This document shows, one piece after another, positions 7,873 to 14,579 of a DNA stretch of 33,794 bases. The translations under genes and the position numbers were made by a program. Under the pieces are notes generated by a model. That model worked only from the letters and a program-made list of their open reading frames with translations, searched no databases and was not told the DNA's origin. Where the stretch lies: positions 1 to 33,794 of the IMG/VR virus record IMGVR_UViG_3300031972_002994; one strand, written 5' to 3'. The stretch's first letter is position 1; the number at the start of each line of letters is the position of its first letter. Source of the DNA: a virus.

Positions 7873-10725
7873 TCAGTCGCCCCAGGAATCGGCGTCGGCT
7901 TCGAAGCTCGCCGTATTGCCGCGTTGCAGACTGATCATCCGTTCCGCGACCTTGTTGACGAGGTCGTCAGACGTTTCGCCCGGCAGCTGGTGAATGTGGA
8001 TCTCGATCTTGGCGATCGACATCCCTGCCCCGCCCCCCGGCGGAGGCGGCCGGCGCGGTCCCGGCGGCGGCGCGAAGGCGGTGGGGGCGTCCTTGACCGT
8101 GATGACCGGCGATGAGACGCCGTCGGCAGCCGCTCCAGTCGCGGCAAGTGCGCCGGCGACGGCGACGGCGGATGCGGCGGCGCGCATGCGAGCGACGACC
8201 CGGTCCGTCCCCCCGAGAATGCCCACGCCCATCCCCGCCATGACGTCCCGACCGATCGCCGCGAAGACACGGGATGGCGAATGAGTGTCCAGCCTGGTGC
8301 GCGCGCCCGTCTCGGCCCGTCCGGCCGCCTCGGCCGCCGCAGCCTGAACCTGAGCGCGCTGCCCTCGAATGCCTTGGGTGAAGCCACGCATGGCGTCGGC
8401 GCCGGCGTTCATCAAACGCCCCGGCAACTCGGCCAGGAAGGTCCAGACTTCGGCGAAGGCAGCCCGGAAATCATTGAGGGGCTGAAAGTTGGCGATCGCG
8501 GCTTTTATGTCCGCGATTCCCCCTGAGACTGTCGCGCCGACCTGGGTCCAGACGCCGCTGACCCATCCCACCACGCCGCTCCAGTTGCGCACGACGAGAC
8601 CCAGCGGCGTGAAGTTGAGCAGGTAGAGCTTCACCGCGTCGAGCCCCAGGCCGACCAGCTGGGCGACCATGTCCCACAGGGCGCCGATGAAGTTGGTGAT
8701 CGGCTGCCAGTTTCGAATGATGAACCCCAGGGGCGTGAAGTTCATGATGTAGGCGGTCACGACCCCAATTGCGGTCTGGACGACGCCGGAGACACCGCTC
8801 CAGAGGCCCGCCAGCCAGGGGCCGATCTTCCCCCAGTTCCGATAGATGAGGTAGGCGCCGGCCGCGAGCGCAGCGACCGCCGCCACCACCAACAAGACGG
8901 GCCAGAGGAGCGCGTTTACGCCTACGGCGGCGCCGCCGGCGGCCGCTCCCGCCCCCGTCAGGCCGGCGATGACGGGCGCGAAAAGCAGGCCCGTCTGGGT
9001 GAGCGCCAACTGCAGCAGAGCGAACGGTCCAAGGACAGCGCCGATGACCAGGGCCAGCCCGCCGAACACCGTCAGGGCCGCGGCGATCACCCCCACAAGC
9101 GCCGCCACTACCTTGACGGCGTTCGGGTGAGCCCTGCTGAAGTCCCGCACTCCACGTGCGGCGCTGCGGACGGCCGAGGAGCCCGCCTTGATCATCGGCA
9201 GGAAGTTGGTCCCGACCTCGATGGCGAGGCCCTGAAGGGCGATCTTGCTCTGGCTGATCGCCGTCTTGGCGCCCTTCTGCCTGTTCTCGAACTCCTTCTG
9301 CATCGAGCCGGCGTAGAGGCTTGAGTCCGCGACCGCGTCGAGATTGTCCTTCAGAACATTCAGCTGGGTCAGCATGGGCGCGATGCCGGCGACCGATTCC
9401 GATCCAAAGAGCTGGGTCAGGATGGACGCTTGGCGATCGGGCGCCAGTTTCGAGATCCGCGTCATCACGTCCATGATCGTGCCGCCGGCGTCCATCTGCA
9501 TGGCCTTCGATACGGCTGACGCCTCGAGCCCCAGCTCCCGGTAGGCGATCCGCTGCGCCTTGGTGGCCGCCTCGCCCTTGGTCAGGGCGAGCATGGTGTT
9601 CTTGATGCTGGTGGCCGCGATCTCCTCCTCCACCCCCATACCCACAATGGTCGAGCCCAGGGCGGCGATCTGAGCGGCCGCAAGGCCGGCGACCTCGCCC
9701 AGCGGACCGACGCGGGTGACGACGTCGGAGATCTTCAGGGCCGTGGCGTTGCCGTTGTCGCCCAGATAGTTGATCTGATCCGCCAGGGCGCGCACCTGCG
9801 GCTGGGTCATGGCGAAGGCCGTTCGCCAGGTCGCCATCTTGGATCCTGCGTCCTCGGCCGTCGTATCGAAGGCGACGCCCATCTTGCCGGCGTCCTCGGC
9901 GAAGCCCAGCAGCTCTCCCCGTGCGATCTTGGCCTGGCCCGCCGCCGCTATGATCGCCGCCATGCCTTCCGGCGCCTGGTTGAGATTTTCAGACAGCTGC
10001 AGCACGTCCCGGTTCATCTGTTGGAACTGCTGGGGCGTGTCGAAATCGACGACCTTCCTGACGTCCAGCAGGGCGTCTTCGAAGTTCACCGCCTTGCTGC
10101 CGGCGAGCACAAGAGGCGCGGCCGCGGCGACGCCCGCGCCGATCGCAGAGGCGCCCGCCCCCTGCATGGTTCCAGCCAGGGCTTGGCTCCGGTCGTAGCG
10201 GTTGCGGGCCGTCTGCATTCGGCGCTGCCGCTCGCCGACCTCGGTCAAGCGGCGCGCTTGGTCGCGCAGCACCTGATTGGCCTCGCGCATCTGCCGCGTG
10301 AGCTTGGCTTGCGATCCGCCGAGGTTTCGCGCATCGAGACCCGCCTCCTTCAGCTTGGCCCGCATCTCGATCAGGGCGCGGATCTGGCCTTGCTCCTGCG
10401 ATTGAAGTTCACGAACCTTGGTGCGGGCGACCTCCAGCGCCCGCCCCATCTGTTTGGTCGGCCGTTCGGTCTCGCTGTGGGCGCGGCCGAGACGAGCGGC
10501 TTCCGCGCGCGCCGCCTCCATGGCCGTCCGGGTGGCGCTGAGGCGGGTTTCCATCGTCCGATAGGACTGGACGGTCTTGGCGGCGCGCTGGAGCTCGACG
10601 ATCCGGTCCCGCGCAGCCTTCACGCCTTGGGCGGCCGATCCGCTTTCGCTCGAGATGCCTTTCAGAAAACCCACAGCGTTTCCGCCGGCGCGGAACAGGA
10701 GATCCAGGCGGAGCTTCTTGTCCAT
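7873..10725 (-). CDS. T: Tail tape measure protein (gpT)
   Basis: A 950-residue TP901-type tape measure protein that sets tail length. It opens with MDKKLRLDLLF at 10725; an upstream Met at 10767 lies inside the E' coding region and is rejected. An AAGGA ribosome site overlaps the end of E'. The first ~190 residues form long coiled coils rich in Arg, Glu and Ala. The conserved TP901 core follows (about 195-520, with VNFEDALLDVRKVVDF). Strongly hydrophobic segments lie around 535-640, then W-G repeats with a recurring NFTPLG motif, and a Gly/Pro-rich stretch before the C-terminus. Its length fits a contractile tail of ordinary P2-like size. Confidence 0.93.
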   Translation of the reverse strand: MDKKLRLDLLFRAGGNAVGFLKGISSESGSAAQGVKAARDRIVELQRAAKTVQSYRTMETRLSATRTAMEAARAEAARLGRAHSETERPTKQMGRALEVARTKVRELQSQEQGQIRALIEMRAKLKEAGLDARNLGGSQAKLTRQMREANQVLRDQARRLTEVGERQRRMQTARNRYDRSQALAGTMQGAGASAIGAGVAAAAPLVLAGSKAVNFEDALLDVRKVVDFDTPQQFQQMNRDVLQLSENLNQAPEGMAAIIAAAGQAKIARGELLGFAEDAGKMGVAFDTTAEDAGSKMATWRTAFAMTQPQVRALADQINYLGDNGNATALKISDVVTRVGPLGEVAGLAAAQIAALGSTIVGMGVEEEIAATSIKNTMLALTKGEAATKAQRIAYRELGLEASAVSKAMQMDAGGTIMDVMTRISKLAPDRQASILTQLFGSESVAGIAPMLTQLNVLKDNLDAVADSSLYAGSMQKEFENRQKGAKTAISQSKIALQGLAIEVGTNFLPMIKAGSSAVRSAARGVRDFSRAHPNAVKVVAALVGVIAAALTVFGGLALVIGAVLGPFALLQLALTQTGLLFAPVIAGLTGAGAAAGGAAVGVNALLWPVLLVVAAVAALAAGAYLIYRNWGKIGPWLAGLWSGVSGVVQTAIGVVTAYIMNFTPLGFIIRNWQPITNFIGALWDMVAQLVGLGLDAVKLYLLNFTPLGLVVRNWSGVVGWVSGVWTQVGATVSGGIADIKAAIANFQPLNDFRAAFAEVWTFLAELPGRLMNAGADAMRGFTQGIRGQRAQVQAAAAEAAGRAETGARTRLDTHSPSRVFAAIGRDVMAGMGVGILGGTDRVVARMRAAASAVAVAGALAATGAAADGVSSPVITVKDAPTAFAPPPGPRRPPPPGGGAGMSIAKIEIHIHQLPGETSDDLVNKVAERMISLQRGNTASFEADADSWGD

Positions 10726-10730
10726 GCGAG

Positions 10731-11245
10731 CTAGTCCTTCTTGGGCGGTGCGTGGACCCGGTTCCACCAGGCGACGGCGCGCTCGCGCTCATCGAACAGT
10801 TCAGCGAGAGGGAGGCGGAGCAGCTCTTCGCGCGACCAGTGGAAGACGCCGGCGATGTCGGAGATCGCCTCCTCTACGCATCCAGGCCACCCGCGACCTT
10901 CTGACGCTTCGTCAGCAAAAAACCGACGATCTCCCCGGTGATCTGGGCCGCATCCTCGGGCGCCAGGGTCAGGAACTCGGCCGTAGGGATGACCGGATCA
11001 GAGATGCGCGGTACGACGATCGAGGCGGCGTTGACGTCCATGGTGAAGAGGTCATTGAACTTGGTGCCGCGCAGATGGCCCGTGTCGGGTTTGCGAAGGC
11101 GGATTTCGTAGACGTCCGCCCCTCCCCGTTTGATCGGGTTGTCCAGATCGACCCAAACTTGGCGGTTGCCGGCCGCGTCGATCAGCGGACGGCCCTTGTC
11201 GTCGACCAGGGGCTTCTGGTCTGCGGCGGCGGTGGGTTCGGTCAT
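10731..11245 (-). CDS. E': Frameshifted tail assembly chaperone gpE+E'
   Basis: This is the predicted -1 frameshift extension of E: 110 codons in the E frame, then 61 codons in the E' frame, about 171 residues in all. The E' frame is open from the slippery heptamer to the TAG at 10731. It encodes the family-typical motif DIAGVFHWSREELLRLPLAEL followed by a helical ERERAVAWWNRV and a short tail. The T start follows the E' stop by five bases. P2 and other long-tailed phages make such a pair at a fixed ratio to chaperone the tape measure. The shift itself is inferred from sequence. Confidence 0.88.
10874..11245 (-). CDS. E: Tail assembly chaperone gpE (unshifted product)
   Basis: A 123-residue tail assembly protein of the gpE family, translated in the zero frame and ending GGLDA at 10874. 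It starts with ATG at 11245, three bases after the stop of a 48-residue ORF. It sits between the tube protein and the tape measure gene, the usual place of tail assembly chaperones. Near its 3' end is a T-TTT-TTG slippery heptamer in the correct phase for a -1 shift into E'. Confidence 0.9.
   Translation of the reverse strand: MTEPTAAADQKPLVDDKGRPLIDAAGNRQVWVDLDNPIKRGGADVYEIRLRKPDTGHLRGTKFNDLFTMDVNAASIVVPRISDPVIPTAEFLTLAPEDAAQITGEIVGFLLTKRQKVAGGLDA
10916..10922 (-). promoter_or_regulatory. Slippery heptamer for -1 frameshift
   Basis: On the minus strand the sequence reads T-TTT-TTG in the phase X-XXY-YYZ relative to gene E (codons GGT TTT TTG). Slippage by one base moves ribosomes into the open E' frame. 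The same heptamer type is the known P2 E/E' shift site. No strong downstream pseudoknot was worked out. Confidence 0.9.
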
Positions 11246-11247
11246 AG

Positions 11248-11394
11248 TCAGGCTCCCCGGAGCAGGTGCGGCGGCAAGGTCTGCATGCGCGCCGTGAATC
11301 GACCCTCGGCCGCCCGACGCGTCTCAGCGTCGGGTCGCCGGCGCGCGACCGCGGCCGGGGTCAGGATTGCAGATGGGATGCGCCGGTCGGTCAC
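11248..11394 (-). CDS. 48-residue protein between FII and E
   Basis: A GTG-started ORF (MTDRRIPSAILTPAAV...) that fills the FII-E gap almost exactly. Its start lies two bases after the FII stop and its stop is two bases before the E ATG. It is basic, rich in Arg and Ala, and has no recognisable domain. The tight fit and lack of other content in the gap support it as a real gene of the tail operon. It could be a small tail assembly factor. A perfect 8-bp hairpin (11314-11321 with 11328-11335) lies inside it. Not identified by family. Confidence 0.6.
   Translation of the reverse strand: MTDRRIPSAILTPAAVARRRPDAETRRAAEGRFTARMQTLPPHLLRGA
11314..11335 (-). other. 8-bp hairpin between FII and E
   Basis: CCCGACGC and GCGTCGGG flank a 6-nt loop. 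The stem is perfect and GC-rich, with no T-run, so it is not an ordinary terminator. It sits in the tail operon, where mRNA stability between the highly expressed tube gene and the low-expression chaperone gene may need to differ. That role is an inference. Confidence 0.4.
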
Positions 11395-11396
11395 GA

Positions 11397-11906
11397 TCAG
11401 CGGGTGATGGCGCGGAGCTGGGCCCAGCGATCGACGCCGTAGACCAAGAGCTTCTTATTCAGCGTGTCGATCTCGAACTCGACCACGCCGTTGCGGACTT
11501 GTTTGTAATAGACGCAGTCCGTTTTGTAGCTGACGCCGTTCTTGGAGCCGATCTCCTGCTCCCCGGTGTCGATCTCGTTGGTGCGACCGCTCACCGTGAT
11601 CTGGACGTCGTCGTAGGCGGCGATGGCGTCGTTCTTGTAGGCGCCGGCGAAACGGAGCTGCTGCCCGTCCAGGCGCGGATCGCCGAATCCGGCGTTCAAC
11701 TCGGGCACCTCCCCCCCATAGTTGTGCATGAACTCCAGGCCCGCGATGCTGCCCGTATGGATCTTGGCGGCCGCGCCCATGCCGGCGCCGAGATACTCCT
11801 CGGTGTTCATGACCAGCTTCGGCAAGGTGATGGTGCGCGCCTGGCCGGCGAGCGAGCGGCCGCCGGCGAAGACGTTGAAGTCGTGAAGATTACGCGGAAG
11901 GTTCAT
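11397..11906 (-). CDS. FII: Major tail tube protein FII
   Basis: A 169-residue protein of the P2 FII family that forms the inner tail tube. The start NLPRNLHDFNVFAGGRSLAGQA and the end ELRA-like WAQLRAITR are typical. A strong AAGGAG ribosome site precedes the ATG at 11906, as expected for a protein made in many copies. It follows the sheath gene FI with a 56-nt gap. Confidence 0.93.
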   Translation of the reverse strand: MNLPRNLHDFNVFAGGRSLAGQARTITLPKLVMNTEEYLGAGMGAAAKIHTGSIAGLEFMHNYGGEVPELNAGFGDPRLDGQQLRFAGAYKNDAIAAYDDVQITVSGRTNEIDTGEQEIGSKNGVSYKTDCVYYKQVRNGVVEFEIDTLNKKLLVYGVDRWAQLRAITR

Positions 11907-11962
11907 GGATCAGGCTCCTTGGCGGCGCGCGGCCGGGATGATGGCGTGACGGGCGGGCCAGG

Positions 11963-13120
11963 TCAGGCGGCGGCGGCGAAGTAATCGGCGTAGAATTCGT
12001 CGGTGATCTCGCTGGTTACCCCCAGATCCTCGAGCGGCGAGGCATCGGTGAAGCGGTAGCCGATCTTCAGCTTGCCGGCGCCCAGGCTCTCGGCGGTGTT
12101 GCCCGACGAAAGGAAGGCTTCGCCGCCGACCAGGCGGCCGGCCGTGACCTCGCGACGAAACAGTTTGTTGATGTTCTCGACGATGTCCGTCGGCAAGGAG
12201 CCGATCAGGGGCTGGTCGATATAGGGGAAGAGCCCCTCGACGATGGTGTCGCGCAGAACCTGGTTCGTCCGCACGGCGCTTTCGAACCTGTATCGGTCGT
12301 CCGTGGTGCAGGTGCGGTTGCCCCAGAAGCGGAAACCGTCGCGCCAGATCAGGCCGGTGACGTCCGCGCCGTTGATCAACCCCATCTCGGTCTGGGCGCT
12401 GCTGAGATCCCATTCGCGCGGATCCACGATGCCGATCACGCCCGGCAGGATCACGTTGGAAATCGTCTTGTGGTAGCCGACCGTTCGGTCCAGCAAGGCG
12501 CGAAGGCCCACGGCGACGGCTGGGGCGAATGTCTCGACCGTCAAGGTGGAGACGGCGTCCGTGGCCTGGAAGGTCCGATCGATCAGCATCAGCTCGCGCT
12601 GGGTGAAGCCGTCCCGATAGGTTTTCACCTCCGCCGGGGTCTCGCCCTGGGCGGCGGCATAGGCGATGGCGGATAGCCGGGCCGCGGCAGTCGCCAGGGC
12701 CGTGGCGACCACCTGGGTGTCCAGGCCCGGAGCCGCCAGGATGCGGGGACGGAGCTGGATCGCCTGTTCCGCCAGGCGAAGCTTGGCGACGCCGGCGACG
12801 ACCTTCTGGTCGAGATCCGCAGCGATCTCGGCCGGCGTGTCGCCCACGCCCTCAGCGACCCGCACGACGACGCCGATCGAGGGGCCGAACGCCGCCAGGG
12901 CCTGAAGCGTCCGCGACAGAGTGCCTTGGACGCCGGCGTCGGCGATCAAGCTCTCAGGATCGGTCACCGCCACCGCGGTTTCGAGCGGGAAGACCTCGGC
13001 GTCGGCGTCGGAGGCGGTGCAGACCACGCCCCAGATCGAGGTGGCGGCCACGGCCAGAACGACGTTGCGCGCTGGCGCTTCCTGGTGGCTGATGCCGTGG
13101 GGTCGGGGCGAAAGGGCCAT
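11963..13120 (-). CDS. FI: Tail sheath protein FI
   Basis: A 385-residue contractile tail sheath protein of the P2 FI family. The N-terminus (HGISHQEAPARNVVLAVAATSIWGVV) and the conserved region with LINGADVTGLIWRDGFRFWGNRTC, characteristic of sheaths, are intact, as is the FADASPLED-like C-terminal part (FTDASPLEDLGVTSEI). It lies between W and FII in the same leftward operon. Its presence shows that the encoded particle is a myovirus-type contractile tail. Confidence 0.94.
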   Translation of the reverse strand: MALSPRPHGISHQEAPARNVVLAVAATSIWGVVCTASDADAEVFPLETAVAVTDPESLIADAGVQGTLSRTLQALAAFGPSIGVVVRVAEGVGDTPAEIAADLDQKVVAGVAKLRLAEQAIQLRPRILAAPGLDTQVVATALATAAARLSAIAYAAAQGETPAEVKTYRDGFTQRELMLIDRTFQATDAVSTLTVETFAPAVAVGLRALLDRTVGYHKTISNVILPGVIGIVDPREWDLSSAQTEMGLINGADVTGLIWRDGFRFWGNRTCTTDDRYRFESAVRTNQVLRDTIVEGLFPYIDQPLIGSLPTDIVENINKLFRREVTAGRLVGGEAFLSSGNTAESLGAGKLKIGYRFTDASPLEDLGVTSEITDEFYADYFAAAA

Positions 13121-13137
13121 GGGCGGGCTTCCTTGGT

Positions 13138-13491
13138 TCAGGCTGGGCGGAGGGAGACGCTGAGGGTCGCGAGCGCGGGGCGAGGCCGGTCGGTGCGCAC
13201 GACGTCCAACAGAAGCGAGGGCGCATGGGCGGCGGTGAACTGCAGCTGGACCCGGCGCAGGCGAATGCGCGGCTCATTGTTGAGCAGGGCCATGGCCGTG
13301 GCCGCGAAGATGCGGATCCGCGTCCGTGCGTTCAGCGGCTGATCGATCAGATCGGGCAGGTCAGAGCCGTAGGCCCGGCGGCCGATGCGCGCGTTCAAGG
13401 GTGTGGTCAGAATGTCGCCGATCGACTGCACCAGGTGCGTGTCGCTGTTCGGGTCGAGGGCGCGCCCGTTGTGACGGTTCAGGCCGGTCAT
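13138..13491 (-). CDS. W: Baseplate wedge protein W (gp25-like)
   Basis: A 117-residue protein of the gpW/gp25 baseplate wedge family. It carries the family motif SIGDILTTPLNARIGRRAYGSDLPDLID with the conserved R-x-x-YGS and the helix that nucleates sheath polymerisation, then RIRRVQ-like RIRLRRVQLQF. It overlaps V by 4 nt (ATGA). In P2 it sits between V and J; here the next downstream gene is FI. Confidence 0.92.
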   Translation of the reverse strand: MTGLNRHNGRALDPNSDTHLVQSIGDILTTPLNARIGRRAYGSDLPDLIDQPLNARTRIRIFAATAMALLNNEPRIRLRRVQLQFTAAHAPSLLLDVVRTDRPRPALATLSVSLRPA

Positions 13492-14048
13492 GGGCGGGGT
13501 TTGCCGGACACGCCCTGGCCCGCGGCGACGGAGCCATGCAGGTGGGTTTTCAGACTGATGTCGCCGGCCTTGACGTCGCCATCGGCGGCGATCGAGCCGG
13601 ACGTCTTCAAGTCGCCCTGGATGTGGACGTCTCCGCTCACGGTGACGCCTTGCGGCGCGGTGATGACGGCCGAGCCCGGCAGGTCGAAGTCGAGCCGGTG
13701 GGTCTCAGGATCGTATTTGATCACGGCCCCGTCCTTGAACCGGATGGCGACCGCCGCGCCGAGGAACAGTGGCGCAAAGACCGACGACGGGAGGCCGCCC
13801 AGGATCACCGCCTGTTCGACGTCTCCCTCAGAGGCCAACACCTGGACCTGTTCGCCCACCGTGGGGGGAAGCCAGATTTTCGTGTCGCCGGCGGCCATCA
13901 GCCAGTCGATCGGCGGGGTCAGCTCTTCGCCGAAGCGGACGACGGCCTTACCCGCCTGGAGATCGACCCTGTCGATCACACCCACGCGCGCCAGATTCCC
14001 GATCGTGAGATCGGTTTCGGCGTTAGACGTGGACGGGGCGCGGGTCAT
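13488..14048 (-). CDS. V: Baseplate spike protein V
   Basis: A 186-residue protein of the gpV family, the membrane-piercing tail spike. An OB-fold-like N-terminus (IGNLARVGVIDRVDLQAGKAVVRFGEELTPPIDWL) is followed by a beta-helical needle (VTVSGDVHIQGDLKTSGSI) and ends with an H-x-H iron-site motif in LKTHLHGSV. The ATG at 14048 is chosen; the longer frame to 14114 begins inside the Ogr-like dyad and is rejected. No Shine-Dalgarno is visible before this ATG, and it lies 58 nt from the dyad centre, so the mRNA may be leaderless. Confidence 0.92.
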   Translation of the reverse strand: MTRAPSTSNAETDLTIGNLARVGVIDRVDLQAGKAVVRFGEELTPPIDWLMAAGDTKIWLPPTVGEQVQVLASEGDVEQAVILGGLPSSVFAPLFLGAAVAIRFKDGAVIKYDPETHRLDFDLPGSAVITAPQGVTVSGDVHIQGDLKTSGSIAADGDVKAGDISLKTHLHGSVAAGQGVSGKPRP

Positions 14049-14093
14049 GCCGGCGGACGATGGCGCAGCGGCAAACGGCTTTCGCGGCGCGGC

Positions 14094-14118
14094 TGTTGTC
14101 AGACGCGCCCGCACAACA
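14094..14118 (-). promoter_or_regulatory. Ogr-type activator site upstream of V
   Basis: A dyad TGTTGT-N13-ACAACA (extended by C/G to 7-bp arms) centred at 14106. The 13-nt core on the plus strand is CAGACGCGCCCGC, identical to the site at 18237 and to the reverse complement of the one at 25885. The known Ogr/Delta sites are TGT...ACA dyads about 55 bp upstream of the start of transcription. That predicts initiation within a few bases of the V ATG at 14048. Confidence 0.85.
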
Positions 14119-14129
14119 GGACGAGGCGC

Positions 14130-14564
14130 TCAGTCGGCGCCGGTCAGGAGCTCGGGCGCCAGGGTCGGCCAGTCGATCGCCTCTGGAAAACCCGCCTGCT
14201 CAGGCACGTCGCGCAGCGCCTGGATGTGCTCCAAGACCAAGCGGAAATCCTCTGCGGTCAAGGTGGTGGTCAGGCCAAGGGCGAGTTCGTCGCGGTGCCG
14301 TTCGACCAGATAGCGGAGCCCGGCGATCTCCGCGTCCCGACGTCGGCGGGCCCAGGCCGCCAGAGTCTCCACCGAGGGCGACGGCGGATCGACGGCGGCG
14401 GGTGCGCCGTCCGGTCCGGCCTGCAGTATCTTGCCCGCCGAGACGGCGGCCATCAGGACGGCGTGGTCCTGGGGCGTGACCTCAACGATGTCGGCCGGCA
14501 GATCGGCGCTCCAGAGGCCGTCGTCATAGAAGGCGCCCGTCGCGCCGCTGAAGAAGAGGGTCAT
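14130..14564 (-). CDS. G: Tail fibre assembly protein (gpG-like)
   Basis: A 144-residue protein downstream of the tail fibre gene. The N-terminus MTLFFSGATGAFYDDGLW and the following PADIVEVT are typical of tail fibre assembly chaperones. The middle has a helical hairpin with RRRRDAEIAGLRYLVE, and the C-terminus resembles DUF4376-type ends (DWPTLAPELL). It would help fold or trimerise the fibre. Fifteen bases separate it from H. Confidence 0.75.
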   Translation of the reverse strand: MTLFFSGATGAFYDDGLWSADLPADIVEVTPQDHAVLMAAVSAGKILQAGPDGAPAAVDPPSPSVETLAAWARRRRDAEIAGLRYLVERHRDELALGLTTTLTAEDFRLVLEHIQALRDVPEQAGFPEAIDWPTLAPELLTGAD

Positions 14565-14579
14565 GATGCGCTCGGGAAA

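Noticed and set aside
14049-14114. N-terminal extensions beginning MRARLTT for V, J and P
   Set aside because: All three extensions arise because the frames read through the same Ogr-type dyad, using GTG within it. The shorter ATG starts match the families and share a 58-nt spacing.
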